Shown one piece after another: positions 41,291-50,887 of a stretch of 64,000 nucleotides of DNA (positions are counted from its first letter, which is position 1; each line of letters begins with the position of its first letter). The position numbers were made by a program, and so were the translations under genes. This DNA comes from JAWLHA01 sp041690535 (lineage in GTDB: Bacteria; Pseudomonadota; Gammaproteobacteria; Thiohalomonadales; Thiohalomonadaceae), in NCBI GenBank assembly GCA_041690535.1, contig JAWLHA010000019.1, positions 4,084-68,083 of the forward strand. The letters are read 5' to 3'. A model generated the notes under the pieces. That model was given only the letters and a program-made list of their open reading frames with translations. It was not told the origin of the DNA and ran no database searches.

Positions 41291-42131
41291 TTTTCTGCTA
41301 CTGCTCAGCCTTACTCTCTTCAACGTTGCCGCGTCAGCGGCCGAGCCCCCCGTTCGCAGCGAGGCGGTGCCGGGCGGGATCGCCATCATCGACCTCGGAC
41401 CGGCGAATTCGGCCCCCGTGGCCCACTACCGAGGCTCCCGCGTCATTGTGCTCCCCTCCGGCGAGGGCTGGCAGGCACTGGTGGGGCTTCCGCTGGACAT
41501 CACGCCGGGCCGCCAGACCCTACGGGTGGCAGGGGCCTCCGGAGCCCAGGAGACCCGCACCTTCGAGGTGAAAGAGAAGGAGTACGAGGCGCAGTACATC
41601 ACGCTGAAGAACACCCGCCATGTAAACCCCAACCCGGACGACCTGAAGAGAATTTCGGAGGACCAGCGGCGCAGCCGCCAGGCCTTCGCTGCCTGGAGCG
41701 ATTCGCGGCCCGACCTGCAGTTCCGCCTCCCGGTGGAGGGGCGCCTCAGCGGCACCTTCGGCAAACGACGGTTCTTCAACAATCAACCGCGCAAGCCCCA
41801 CAGCGGCATCGACATCGCCGCCCCCGCGGGCAGCCCCATCATCGCACCCGCGACGGGTCGGGTGAGCGAGGTGGGCGACTACTTCTTCAACGGCAGAACC
41901 GTGTTCATCGACCATGGACAAGGGCTGGTCACCATGTACTGCCATATGGAGCGTATCGACGTCGCGGTGGGTGATCGGGTCGAACGGGGTGACACCATCG
42001 GCACCGTGGGGGCAACCGGACGGGTCACAGGCCCCCACCTCCACTGGACCGTCAGCCTCAACAACAGCCGGGTCGATCCTTTCCTTTTCCTCCCTACGGC
42101 CACTGTCGCAGCCTTGAATGGCGCAAACTGA
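41274..42131 (+). CDS. M23 family metallopeptidase (LytM domain)
   Basis: A 285-aa exported protein with a signal peptide (FLLLLSLTLFNVAASA, about 5-21) and an Ig-like N-terminal segment (about 25-105). The LasA/LytM domain (about 155-270) has HSGIDIAAPAG, which supplies the H and D zinc ligands, and GPHLHWTV for the other histidines, so it should be an active peptidoglycan endopeptidase. It overlaps xseA by 17 bases. It may act in cell separation. Confidence 0.88.
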   Translation: MVIRTSFLLLLSLTLFNVAASAAEPPVRSEAVPGGIAIIDLGPANSAPVAHYRGSRVIVLPSGEGWQALVGLPLDITPGRQTLRVAGASGAQETRTFEVKEKEYEAQYITLKNTRHVNPNPDDLKRISEDQRRSRQAFAAWSDSRPDLQFRLPVEGRLSGTFGKRRFFNNQPRKPHSGIDIAAPAGSPIIAPATGRVSEVGDYFFNGRTVFIDHGQGLVTMYCHMERIDVAVGDRVERGDTIGTVGATGRVTGPHLHWTVSLNNSRVDPFLFLPTATVAALNGAN

Positions 42132-42151
42132 AGCGGGACGTCTGCACCGGT

Positions 42152-43975
42152 TCAGTCGGGCTCCCGCTCCGGCCCGCAGCAGGGCGCCCCGGGACCGGCA
42201 AGCACCCCGGGCTGCAGGATCGCTCCGGTGATTGGGTTGGGTCGAAACGTCGTGCAGCCTTTCAGGCCCCTCGCGTAGGCCTTCTCATAGATCCGGGCGA
42301 ACGCCTCCAGGGGATACCCCTCGGGGATGTTGATGGTCTTGGAGATGGCGTTGTCAACGAACGGCTGTAGTGCGGCCTGCATGTCGAGGTGAGCGTCCGG
42401 ATCGAGGGCCGTCGCCTGAACGAAGCTCTCCGGCAGCGGGGCATCCCCCCGCAGCGTACGCCACAGGCGGTAGGCGTAGTCCTCCACCTCATGGCGCGTC
42501 ATGAGCCCATCGCGCTCCAACAGGGCACGGCTGTAGCCGTAATCGAAGACCGGTTCCAGCCCACTGGAGACGTTGTTGGCCAGCAGGCTGATGGTCCCGG
42601 TCGGCGCGATGGCCGTAAGGTGGCTGTTGCGGATCCCGTGGGCAGCAATGTCCTGCCGCAACTCCTCCGGCAGGGCTGCAATAAAGCCCCCCGCCAGATA
42701 CTGCTCTCGCTGGAAAAAGGGGAAAGGCCCCTTCTCCCGCGCCAGCTGAATGGAGGTGCGGTAGGCGGTGTGGCAGATGGTCCGCATCACTTCGGCGGCC
42801 ATGGCTCGGGCCTCGCCGGTGCCATAATGCAGCCCCAGCATGATCAGCGCATCCCCCAACCCCGTCAGCCCCAACCCGATGCGGCGCGTTCCCTGCGCCT
42901 GCCCGGCCTGTGCCGCCAGCGGATAGTGAGAGGCATCGATGACGTTATCCATTAGGCGCACGGCAACCCGGACGGTCTCCCGCAGCCCCTCCCAATCCAG
43001 CGCGGCATCGGCGCCAAAGGGGTCGGTCACGAAACGCACCAGATTGATGGAACCCAGATCGCAGGCGCCGTACGGCTGGAGAGGGATTTCCCCGCAGGGG
43101 TTGGTGGCGCTGATCCGCTCCCGGTACCAGAGGTTGTTCAGCGCATTGGCCCGGTCCACAAAGAACACGCCCGGTTCGGCATAGTCATAGCTGGCGCGGG
43201 TGATGCGTTCCCACAACTCCCTGGCAGGCAGGCGCTTGAACACACGACATGGGACCGGACCGTCACTTCCGGGCCAGTCCCGCTCCACCACCTCCGCCGA
43301 ACCCCCTTGCCCAAGACGGTCCAGCGGAAACACCAGTGCCCACTCCTCATCCCGCTCCAACGCCTCCATGAAGCCATCGCTCACCTGTACAGAGAGGTTG
43401 AAGTGCCGCAGTTCATGTGGGTCCGCCTTGGCCGCAATGAACGTCTCGACGTCGGGATGATCGCAGCGCAGGGTGGCCATCATCGCCCCCCTGCGGGCCC
43501 CGGTGGAGAGGACCGTAGCGCACATGCTGTCCCAGATCCGCATAAACGAGACCGGGCCGGAGGCCGTGGTTCCGGCCTTGTGCGCCCGCGTACCCCGCGG
43601 CCGCAGTGTGGAGAAGTCGTACCCCACCCCGCCGCCCTGCTGCATGGTGAGGGCCCCCTCCTTCAGGGCATCGAAAATCCCATCCATGGAGTCTTCAATC
43701 CGCCCCATGACAAAGCAGTTGAAGAGGGTGACCTGCCGGCCGGTGCCGGCACCCGCGAGAATCCGTCCCCCAGGCAGGAACCGAAACCCCTCCAGGATGG
43801 CATAGAAGCGTTCCTCCCAGGCGGCCCAGTCCCCACTCTCCACCCGCGCAAGGGCCCGCGCCACCCGGCGCCAGCTGGCGGTTACGTCCGGCTCGACCGT
43901 GCCGTTCTCCTCGTAACGATACTTGGCCCGCCAGATCAGGTAGGAAATTTCGGTTTGGAAGTGACCATCCATCAT
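42152..43975 (-). CDS. nrdJ: Adenosylcobalamin-dependent (class II) ribonucleotide reductase
   Basis: A 607-aa reductase. FNCFVMGRIEDS and NPCGEIPLQPYGACDLGS carry active-site cysteines, together with TTAPTG-like IAPTGTISLLANN and a C-terminal CCGPERE pair that would be re-reduced. LTMQQGGGVGYDFSTLRPRG is typical of class II enzymes. The ATG at 43975 (or 43972) is chosen as homology begins shortly after. Its upstream region is filled by an R3 repeat, which must supply or carry its promoter. Confidence 0.9.
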   Translation of the reverse strand: MMDGHFQTEISYLIWRAKYRYEENGTVEPDVTASWRRVARALARVESGDWAAWEERFYAILEGFRFLPGGRILAGAGTGRQVTLFNCFVMGRIEDSMDGIFDALKEGALTMQQGGGVGYDFSTLRPRGTRAHKAGTTASGPVSFMRIWDSMCATVLSTGARRGAMMATLRCDHPDVETFIAAKADPHELRHFNLSVQVSDGFMEALERDEEWALVFPLDRLGQGGSAEVVERDWPGSDGPVPCRVFKRLPARELWERITRASYDYAEPGVFFVDRANALNNLWYRERISATNPCGEIPLQPYGACDLGSINLVRFVTDPFGADAALDWEGLRETVRVAVRLMDNVIDASHYPLAAQAGQAQGTRRIGLGLTGLGDALIMLGLHYGTGEARAMAAEVMRTICHTAYRTSIQLAREKGPFPFFQREQYLAGGFIAALPEELRQDIAAHGIRNSHLTAIAPTGTISLLANNVSSGLEPVFDYGYSRALLERDGLMTRHEVEDYAYRLWRTLRGDAPLPESFVQATALDPDAHLDMQAALQPFVDNAISKTINIPEGYPLEAFARIYEKAYARGLKGCTTFRPNPITGAILQPGVLAGPGAPCCGPEREPD

Positions 43976-44007
43976 CTCTTCAGGATAGCCAACCGGGCAC
44001 TGGCCAA

Positions 44008-44182
44008 AGCCCCGAACAGATAATCGGGAAAAATCGCCCAGCGCAGCCGGATTGCCCCGCTGAAGGGGCCGGGCAGCGTATCGATGCCGGGCAGATGAGC
44101 GTAGCGCCCTCACCATTCACGGCGGCACCCGGAGGGAGGACGCCTGATCCACCCTGCGCACCTGAGTTATCTGTTCGGTGCT
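44008..44182. mobile_element. Repeat family R3, second copy
   Basis: AGCCCCGAACAGATAA at the left and TTATCTGTTCGGTGCT at the right are inverted with one mismatch. The sub-terminal stretch GAAAAATCGCCCAGCGCAGC matches the copy at 33806-33996. The centre differs. It lies directly upstream of nrdJ and downstream of nothing coding in the same direction except der, which reads away. Confidence 0.75.
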
Positions 44183-44200
44183 CCGGGGCCGCGAGGGCGA

Positions 44201-45607
44201 TCAGTCCCGGCGTTTCTTCTCCCGCTTCTTGACGAACTGGACGAGCCGTTTGCGCCGGGCGATCTGACGCGGGGTGAGGGTGTTCTTGCGGTCCGCAAAG
44301 GGGTTGGCACCCGATTTGAATTCGATGCGGATGGGTGTCCCCTCCAAACGCAGGTGCTGCCGAAAGAGGTTTTCCAAATAGCGCTTGTAGCTGTCAGGCA
44401 CCGCCTCGGTCTGGTTGCCGTGAATGACGATGACCGGCGGATTGCGCCCCCCCTGGTGGGCATAGCGCAGCTTGATTCGCCGCCCTTTCACCAGCGGCGG
44501 CTGGTGGGCATGCACGGCACTCTCGAGCAACCCGGTCAGCTCCGGGGTGGCGAGCTTGCGAGTGGCCGACTGGAAGGCGCGGTTGATGGAGCCGAACAGG
44601 TCGCCCACCCCGGTGCCGTGAAGTGCAGAGATGAAGTGAATCTTGGCGAACTTCAGAAACGGCAGTTTCAGTTCGATCTCCCGACGCACCTTGTCGCGCT
44701 GTTCCGGGTTCAACCCGTCCCATTTGTTAATGGCGATCACCAGAGCGCGCCCGGACTCCACCACGAAACCGAGCAGGTGGGTGTCCTGATCGGTGATCCC
44801 CTCCCTTGCATCCAGCACCGCCACGACCACATGGGCCTCACTGATTGCCTGGAGGGTCTTCACGACGCTGAACTTCTCAACGGTCTCCTTGACCTTGCCC
44901 CGGCGGCGGACCCCTGCGGTATCGATGAGCACGTAGTCCCGGCCATCCCGCTCCAAGGGCACCTGGATGGTATCGCGCGTGGTCCCGGGCATGTCGAAGA
45001 CCACCACTCGCTCCTCACCCAGCACCCGGTTGACAAGCGTGGACTTGCCCACGTTGGGCCGCCCGACGATAGCCACCTTGATACTGGAGTCTTCTTCAGG
45101 TTCGGGCTCCTCCTCGAACGGATACGGCGCCAGAACTTCGTTGATCAGCGAACGGACCCCCCGGGAGTGCACGGCGGCAATGGAGTGGGTATCCCCCAAT
45201 CCCAACCGATGGAACTCGCTCGCGGCCACGTCGGGGTCGATCCCATCGGTCTTGTTCACCGCGAGGTGGATCTTTTTCCCCGACTGGCGCAGCTGGTCGG
45301 CAATGGCCTCATCCCCGGCTGTAAGGCCAGCCCGCCCATCAACCATGAAGATGACGGCGTCGGCCTCGGCCACCGCCAGCATGGACTGCTGGGCCATTTG
45401 ACTCTCGACCCCCACCTCATCACCGGTCAATCCGCCGGTATCGATGACGATGTAGGGGCGATCGCCCAGGCGACCGTCGCCGTACTTGCGGTCACGGGTG
45501 AGTCCCGGGAAATCGGCAACCAGCGCCTCCCGGCTGCGGGTCAGGGCATTGAACAGGGTGGATTTGCCGACATTGGGTCGGCCAACCAGGGCAATTACCG
45601 GTTTCAT
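44201..45607 (-). CDS. der: Ribosome assembly GTPase Der (EngA)
   Basis: A 468-aa double GTPase needed for 50S subunit maturation. Two G domains (about 3-165 and 178-350) each carry a GRPNVGKSTL P-loop, DTGG or DTAG switch motifs and NKTD/NKWD specificity loops. The KH-like C-terminal domain follows and ends in a very basic tail. bamB, just upstream, is the standard neighbour. Confidence 0.95.
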   Translation of the reverse strand: MKPVIALVGRPNVGKSTLFNALTRSREALVADFPGLTRDRKYGDGRLGDRPYIVIDTGGLTGDEVGVESQMAQQSMLAVAEADAVIFMVDGRAGLTAGDEAIADQLRQSGKKIHLAVNKTDGIDPDVAASEFHRLGLGDTHSIAAVHSRGVRSLINEVLAPYPFEEEPEPEEDSSIKVAIVGRPNVGKSTLVNRVLGEERVVVFDMPGTTRDTIQVPLERDGRDYVLIDTAGVRRRGKVKETVEKFSVVKTLQAISEAHVVVAVLDAREGITDQDTHLLGFVVESGRALVIAINKWDGLNPEQRDKVRREIELKLPFLKFAKIHFISALHGTGVGDLFGSINRAFQSATRKLATPELTGLLESAVHAHQPPLVKGRRIKLRYAHQGGRNPPVIVIHGNQTEAVPDSYKRYLENLFRQHLRLEGTPIRIEFKSGANPFADRKNTLTPRQIARRKRLVQFVKKREKKRRD

Positions 45608-45612
45608 GAATG

Positions 45613-46815
45613 TCAGGAGTCCGCCGGCGAGACCTGGAAAGCGCCGAGCACGCCGCGTTGATCGATGATATAGACCCGGTCCTCGGCCACTACCGGAGGA
45701 GCAAGCAGTGCGCGCGCCTCGGGATAGCCGGCGTCCGGAAGTTCAGGGGCGACCGGGAAGTGATGCTTCCAATCCTCCACCCGGGAGCGGCCAGTGAGGC
45801 GACCGTCGTCCGTGGCAAGCCAGTGCAGATAGCCATCGTAATCGCCGATGACAATATGGCGCCCTTGCAATACAGGCGCGCCCAGTTGCCGTCCGCTCAG
45901 GGCGTCCTGCTTCCATAGCGTGCCACCGTTATGTCGCGAGAGAGCCCACACCGCACCGGCGGAATCGCTGACGTACAGCGTCTCCTCATCCAGCGCCATG
46001 CCGGTATGGCTCGGAATGTCCCGCGACCACAACAACTGCCCCGAACCGAGCGCGATGGCGTTGAGTCGTCCTTGATAGCTCACCACGTAGACCACACCCC
46101 GGGAGATCTCGATCTCCGCATCGATGTCGGTCATCCGTTCCAACTCGGTACGCCCCCGCGGCAACGCTATGGTGGTCTCCCACTGCGGCTGGCCTTTGTC
46201 AGCGTCGAGCGCAACGAGCCGCCCGTTGGCGAAGCCCACCAACACACTGCCGCCCACCGCCACCGGCCGGCTCATGCCCCGCAAACTGAGGGTCGGCACC
46301 GACTGGTTGTAGCGCCAGAGGGGGGCACCGTCGAGGACCCTCAAGGCGATCACCTGACCGTCCACCGTGCGGGCGATCACCCGATCACCGAGACGAACCG
46401 GGGCGGCCAGGACCTCGCTGCTGAGCGGCGCCCGCCACAGCAGGGCACCGTCTTCCTTCTTGAGCGCAAACACTTCGGCATCCGCCCCAAAAAGCAACAG
46501 ATCGCCCCCGTCCCCCGGCCCGGCGGTAATGATCGTCCCCAGCTTACGCCTCCACAGAGGCTGTCCACTGGCAGTGGAGAGCGCGCTCACCGTCCCGGCA
46601 TGGCTCGCCGTGAACACCCGGTCGCGGAGCAGTAGCGGGGGTAGTTTCAAGTAGCGATCGCCGACGCCCCGGTCGACCTCTGCCACCCAAAGGCTGGAGA
46701 CCGTCAGTTCCGGTTCGAACGGCTGCAATTCGGCCGGTGACTGGGCCAATCGCGTCGGCGTCCCGCCACATCCGGCGATAACCAGTAGTGCAGTGAGGAG
46801 GATCAGCCGCTTCAC
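45613..46815 (-). CDS. bamB: Outer membrane assembly lipoprotein BamB
   Basis: A 400-aa beta-propeller lipoprotein of the BAM complex. The lipobox VIAGC puts the lipid on C16. Repeated PQQ-type blades follow, e.g. GTVSALSTASGQPLWRRKLG, GQVIALRVLDGAPLWRYNQS and GRLNAIALGSGQLLWSRDI. It overlaps the yfgM stop by four bases, so they are coupled, and der follows five bases later. Confidence 0.94.
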   Translation of the reverse strand: MKRLILLTALLVIAGCGGTPTRLAQSPAELQPFEPELTVSSLWVAEVDRGVGDRYLKLPPLLLRDRVFTASHAGTVSALSTASGQPLWRRKLGTIITAGPGDGGDLLLFGADAEVFALKKEDGALLWRAPLSSEVLAAPVRLGDRVIARTVDGQVIALRVLDGAPLWRYNQSVPTLSLRGMSRPVAVGGSVLVGFANGRLVALDADKGQPQWETTIALPRGRTELERMTDIDAEIEISRGVVYVVSYQGRLNAIALGSGQLLWSRDIPSHTGMALDEETLYVSDSAGAVWALSRHNGGTLWKQDALSGRQLGAPVLQGRHIVIGDYDGYLHWLATDDGRLTGRSRVEDWKHHFPVAPELPDAGYPEARALLAPPVVAEDRVYIIDQRGVLGAFQVSPADS

Positions 46816-47453
46816 GAAGTACGCTCTACATCGACCAAATCGTCCAACCGCATTTGCAGAACGCTCTGCTTGGCGGGGACGCTGCTGTAACCGGCAAGGG
46901 CGGCGGCATAAGCGGCGCGGGCCTTGGCACGATCGCCTTTGGCCAGGTAGGCATCACCACGCACCTCCTCGAACAGCGCCTGGAAGCTGGCTGCATCACC
47001 CTTGGCGAGGGTGGCGAGGGCCTCATCGGGCTTGCCCTGTGCAAGCTGTACCCGCGCCAACCGGGCGCGCGCAAGAAGCTGCAGCTCCGGCACTGCCGCC
47101 CTGTCCACGACGGCGCGCAGATGTGCCTCGGCTGCGCCCCAGTCGCCCTGCTCCACCGCTATGGCCCCCATGGCCAGGGAGGCAAAATCCGCATAGGGCG
47201 ACGACGGATGCTCGCCGACGATCTTGCGGCCCTGCTCAAGGGCCGCCGTGGGGTTCGAATCGAGCAATCCCAGCAGTTGCTGGTACTGCGCCGAGGCGGA
47301 CACCAGTTGCTCGTTACGGTGATCCTGCCAGGTCCGCCAGCCGAACACCGCGGCCAACACCAGGACCAAGCCGATCAGCACCGAGCTGCCGTTCTTGTCC
47401 CACCAGCGCTTCAGCGCCTCAATCTGCTCTTGTTCGGAATTGTAAATTTCCAC
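46812..47453 (-). CDS. yfgM: YfgM-type tetratricopeptide inner membrane protein
   Basis: A 213-aa protein with a short cytoplasmic head, one membrane helix (GSSVLIGLVLVLAAVFGW, about 22-39) and periplasmic TPR repeats (about 60-205). YfgM is linked to the SecYEG-PpiD network that aids periplasmic folding. Its position between hisS and bamB is conserved. Most of the protein is alanine-rich helix. Confidence 0.88.
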   Translation of the reverse strand: MEIYNSEQEQIEALKRWWDKNGSSVLIGLVLVLAAVFGWRTWQDHRNEQLVSASAQYQQLLGLLDSNPTAALEQGRKIVGEHPSSPYADFASLAMGAIAVEQGDWGAAEAHLRAVVDRAAVPELQLLARARLARVQLAQGKPDEALATLAKGDAASFQALFEEVRGDAYLAKGDRAKARAAYAAALAGYSSVPAKQSVLQMRLDDLVDVERTS

Positions 47454-47485
47454 CGCAAACTCCTTTGTGCCGGTCCTCGGGTCCG

Positions 47486-48769
47486 TTACTCCGCACCGCT
47501 TACGCGGGCGGCCATAAACCCAATCAATTCTTCCTGCGAAAGGGTCACCTGCTCTCGCTCCTCACGCAAATACTTGATGCCCACCGTGCCGGCGCTCACC
47601 TCCTCCTCCCCCAGGATGAGGGCCAGAGGCGCGCCACTGCGATCGGCCCGCTTGAACTGGTTCTTGAAACTGCCCCCGCCACAATGGGTTTCCAAGCGCA
47701 GCCCGGGCACCCGATCCCGCAACCTCTCCGCCAGCAACATCCCTGCAATCTGCGCTCCCTCCCCTACCCGTACGAGATAGGCGTGGGGCGCCGTGCGCCC
47801 AGGGGCGAGGGCTTCGCCCTCCAGCAGAGCAATGAGCCGCTCCATGCCCACCGCATAGCCGATGGCCGGGGTGGGTCGTCCACCGAGCTGCTCCACCAAC
47901 CCATCGAAACGCCCTCCCGCGCAGACGGTCCCCTGGGCCCCCAACCGGTCGGTCACCCACTCGAAAACGGTCTTGCCGTAGTAATCGAGTCCCCGAACCA
48001 GGCAAGGGTTCACCTCGTAACGAATCCCATGGCCGTCCAGCAGCGCCAGCACCCCCCCAAAGTGGGCACGGGAGTCCTCATCCAAATGGTCGGTGAGCTT
48101 CGGGGCCGCGGCGATCAACCCCTGCATTTCGGGGTTTTTGCTGTCGAGGATCCGCAGCGGGTTGGTTTCAAGGCGGCGCTGACTGTCCTCGTCCAGGGCA
48201 TCGTGGTGGGCGGAGAAATAGGCCACCAGCCGTTCCCGATAGGCCGCCCGCGACTCGGCACAGCCAAGCGAGTTGATCTGCAACTTCACCGCCTCACCCA
48301 ATCCCAGCTGCTCCCACAACCGGGCGGTCATGAAGATCAGTTCGGCGTCCACATCCGGCCCCTCGAGACCGAACACCTCCACACCGATTTGATGAAACTG
48401 CCGGTAGCGTCCCTTCTGGGGCCGCTCGTGACGGAACATCGGCCCGTTGTACCAGAGACGGTGCACCTGATTGTGCAACATGCCGTTCTCAATGGCAGCC
48501 CGCACGCAGCCGGCGGTGCCTTCGGGCCGCAGGGTCAGGCTGTCGCCATTGCGGTCTTCGAAGGTGTACATCTCCTTCTCCACAATGTCGGTGACCTCGC
48601 CGATGGACCGCTTGAACAGCTCGGTCTTCTCGACCAGCGGCAACCGGATCTCATGATAGCCGTAGGCCGACAGGAGCTCCCGGATATTCTGTTCCACATA
48701 CTGCCAGGTAGGGGTCTGGTCCGGCAGGATGTCGTTCATCCCGCGGACAGCCTGGATATTCTTCGCCAA
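47486..48769 (-). CDS. hisS: Histidyl-tRNA synthetase
   Basis: A 427-aa class II synthetase. Motif 2 is in FRHERPQKGRYRQFHQIGVE (about 113-132), the histidine-binding LVRGLDYYGKTVFEW near 260-274 and motif 3 in GRFDGL then GYAVGMERLIALL near 310. An anticodon-binding domain closes the protein. It lies between ispG and yfgM, as in most gammaproteobacteria. Confidence 0.95.
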   Translation of the reverse strand: MAKNIQAVRGMNDILPDQTPTWQYVEQNIRELLSAYGYHEIRLPLVEKTELFKRSIGEVTDIVEKEMYTFEDRNGDSLTLRPEGTAGCVRAAIENGMLHNQVHRLWYNGPMFRHERPQKGRYRQFHQIGVEVFGLEGPDVDAELIFMTARLWEQLGLGEAVKLQINSLGCAESRAAYRERLVAYFSAHHDALDEDSQRRLETNPLRILDSKNPEMQGLIAAAPKLTDHLDEDSRAHFGGVLALLDGHGIRYEVNPCLVRGLDYYGKTVFEWVTDRLGAQGTVCAGGRFDGLVEQLGGRPTPAIGYAVGMERLIALLEGEALAPGRTAPHAYLVRVGEGAQIAGMLLAERLRDRVPGLRLETHCGGGSFKNQFKRADRSGAPLALILGEEEVSAGTVGIKYLREEREQVTLSQEELIGFMAARVSGAE

Positions 48770-48812
48770 GAATCTCTCCCGAAAACAAATCTACAGGGGC
48801 TGGAGCCCGCTT

Positions 48813-49922
48813 CTAATTGTCAGTGCCGCTATCGTCCGGTTTTTCCGAGCGTGCGGCAATCTCTGCTCGAACCGCCCGCTCCAGCTCGTCCACCAGTTGC
48901 GCGTTGCCAAGCTTGTGGTGCGGCCTGCCTCCCAAATAGAGAAGGTTGGGCTCGCCCCCAACCAGCCCGACGCTGGCCTCGCGGGCCTCACCCGGTCCGT
49001 TGACGACGCAGCCAATGACCGCCACGTCCAACGGCTCGAGGATATCCTCCAGACGTTCTTCCAAGGCATTGACGGTCGCAATGACATCGAAATTCTGGCG
49101 CGAGCAGGAGGGGCAGGCGATGAGGTTGATGCCCTTGCTGCGAAGGTGCAGGCTCTTGAGGATGTCGAAGCCGACCTTGATCTCCTGCACAGGATCGGCG
49201 GCAAGCGAGACGCGTATGGTATCGCCAATCCCCTCCGCCAGGAGCATTCCCAGACCGATGGCGGATTTCACCGTCCCCGAGCGGAAACCACCGGCTTCGG
49301 TAATGCCCAGGTGCAAAGGCTGCTCGATCTGGCTTGCCAGCTTGCGGTAGGCCTCCACGGTCATGAAGATCTCGGAGGCCTTGAGACTGATCTTGTAGTC
49401 CTGGAAGTCCAACCGGTCGAGAATATCGATGTGACGGAGCGCCGACTCCACCAATGCATCCGCCGTGGGCTCCCCATATTTCTTCTGCAACTCCTTCTCC
49501 AGTGAACCGGCGTTCACACCGATGCGAATGGGGACGTTCTTGTCCCGCGCGGCGTCCACCAGGGTGCGAACGCGCTCCTCCCGGCCGATGTTGCCGGGAT
49601 TGATGCGCAGGCAATCCACCCCAAGTTCCAGCACCCGCAAGGCGATGCGGTGATCGAAGTGGATATCGGCGACCAATGGCACCTGCGCCTGGCGCCGGAT
49701 CTGGCCAAAGGCCTCCGCCGCCTCCAGCGTCGGCACGGAGACCCGCACGATGTCGGCCCCGGCGGCCTCGAGTGCACGGACCTGAGCCAACGTCGCGGCC
49801 ACATCGTGGGTATCAGTGTTGGTCATGCTTTGCACCGAGATGGGGGCATCACCCCCTACCGGCACACGACCGACGAAGATCTGGCGCGACTTGCGCCGGA
49901 CGATTGGGTTGCGCTGATGCAT
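48813..49922 (-). CDS. ispG: 4-hydroxy-3-methylbut-2-enyl-diphosphate synthase IspG
   Basis: A 369-aa iron-sulfur enzyme of the MEP isoprenoid pathway. The TIM barrel is N-terminal (PISVQSMTNTDTHD, then VPLVADIHFDHRIAL). The C-terminal domain has the cluster cysteines in ACPSCSRQNFD and IGCVVNGPGEA. Length matches the bacterial type. rodZ precedes it with a five-base gap. Confidence 0.95.
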   Translation of the reverse strand: MHQRNPIVRRKSRQIFVGRVPVGGDAPISVQSMTNTDTHDVAATLAQVRALEAAGADIVRVSVPTLEAAEAFGQIRRQAQVPLVADIHFDHRIALRVLELGVDCLRINPGNIGREERVRTLVDAARDKNVPIRIGVNAGSLEKELQKKYGEPTADALVESALRHIDILDRLDFQDYKISLKASEIFMTVEAYRKLASQIEQPLHLGITEAGGFRSGTVKSAIGLGMLLAEGIGDTIRVSLAADPVQEIKVGFDILKSLHLRSKGINLIACPSCSRQNFDVIATVNALEERLEDILEPLDVAVIGCVVNGPGEAREASVGLVGGEPNLLYLGGRPHHKLGNAQLVDELERAVRAEIAARSEKPDDSGTDN

Positions 49923-49927
49923 GGTTA

Positions 49928-50887
49928 TTATTGGCGCCGAACGGCGTTGTCGGTGGCAGCCCCAAGCTGGAAACGCGCCAGTTCCCGGCGATGAAACCGG
50001 GAATGGTCGTAGGGCTCACCATTGAATTCGATTTCGACCCCCGGGGCGTAGCCGAGAAATACCCTGAAAGGGGCCTCGCCATGGGCGACGATCTCACGCC
50101 CCACCTTGCCGAGATCGAAAAAGACGCGGCGCCCGGCCGCATCCGAAATTTCGGTCCAGCAGTCGGATTTGAATCGCAGCACCAGCCTGGAACGGGCAGT
50201 ATCCGGCCCCACGGTCTCCACGACCAGTGCGCTCTCGGGGGCGGGCGCCGCGGCCGCAGGCGGTTCCGCAGGCGCCTCTTCCCGGACAACCTCGGCCCCC
50301 GGCCCGCTCGGTACAGTGGCTGGGGCGACCTCCTCCAAGGCGAGCGTCACCCCTGGAAGGGGCGTATCGGGACCCACCGGTACCAGCCCCACCGGCGGTT
50401 CGTTCGCCTCGACATCCTCGGGGACGGAGACGCTGGGCTGAGGCGGTTCCGGGGAGATGGAGAGTTCAGGACGCTGTGACTGCCACCACATCACCAGCAG
50501 TACGGCCAGCCCAAGCACCAACACATAGGAGAAAATTCTCTGCAGACCTCCCGGATGCACCGGCGTGGCCTTGCGCACGCTCTCCAGAGCGGGCGGCGCA
50601 ATCCCCTTTCCCTCATAGGCCCGCACCACCTCGTCGGGCGACAGATCGAGCAATCTCGCATAGTTGCGTAGATACCCGAAGACGAAGGTTGCCGGCGGCA
50701 GCGCACCATCGTCCTCCTCCTCCAGCGCGGCGATCAGTTTGCGATGCAGTCGCAACTGCGAAGCTACGTCCTCCTGGCTGAGACCCCGCGCTTCCCGGGT
50801 GCTCTTCAACAGCCGGCCAGGGCCTTCCGTGCGGCGATCGGATTCCGGACGAACGGCGTTCTCCGGCATGTCGATGGCATCGTTCAT
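49928..50887 (-). CDS. rodZ: Cytoskeletal protein RodZ
   Basis: A 319-aa morphogenesis protein. It has an N-terminal helix-turn-helix of the Xre type (about 24-90, LKSTREARGLSQEDVASQLR) and one membrane helix (about 128-145). A proline- and glutamate-rich linker (about 150-235) and a periplasmic DUF4115 domain ending near 310 follow. RodZ anchors MreB and supports rod shape. Its start overlaps the pilF stop by four bases. Confidence 0.92.
   Translation of the reverse strand: MNDAIDMPENAVRPESDRRTEGPGRLLKSTREARGLSQEDVASQLRLHRKLIAALEEEDDGALPPATFVFGYLRNYARLLDLSPDEVVRAYEGKGIAPPALESVRKATPVHPGGLQRIFSYVLVLGLAVLLVMWWQSQRPELSISPEPPQPSVSVPEDVEANEPPVGLVPVGPDTPLPGVTLALEEVAPATVPSGPGAEVVREEAPAEPPAAAAPAPESALVVETVGPDTARSRLVLRFKSDCWTEISDAAGRRVFFDLGKVGREIVAHGEAPFRVFLGYAPGVEIEFNGEPYDHSRFHRRELARFQLGAATDNAVRRQ

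Noticed and set aside
42152..43975. nrdJ considered truncated because of its short length
   Set aside because: All active-site blocks and a C-terminal Cys pair are present, so a compact class II enzyme explains it better than truncation.
46793..49003. 736-codon rightward frame opposite yfgM and hisS
   Set aside because: It overlaps two certain genes on the other strand and shows Arg/Pro-rich low-complexity sequence typical of GC-rich shadow frames.
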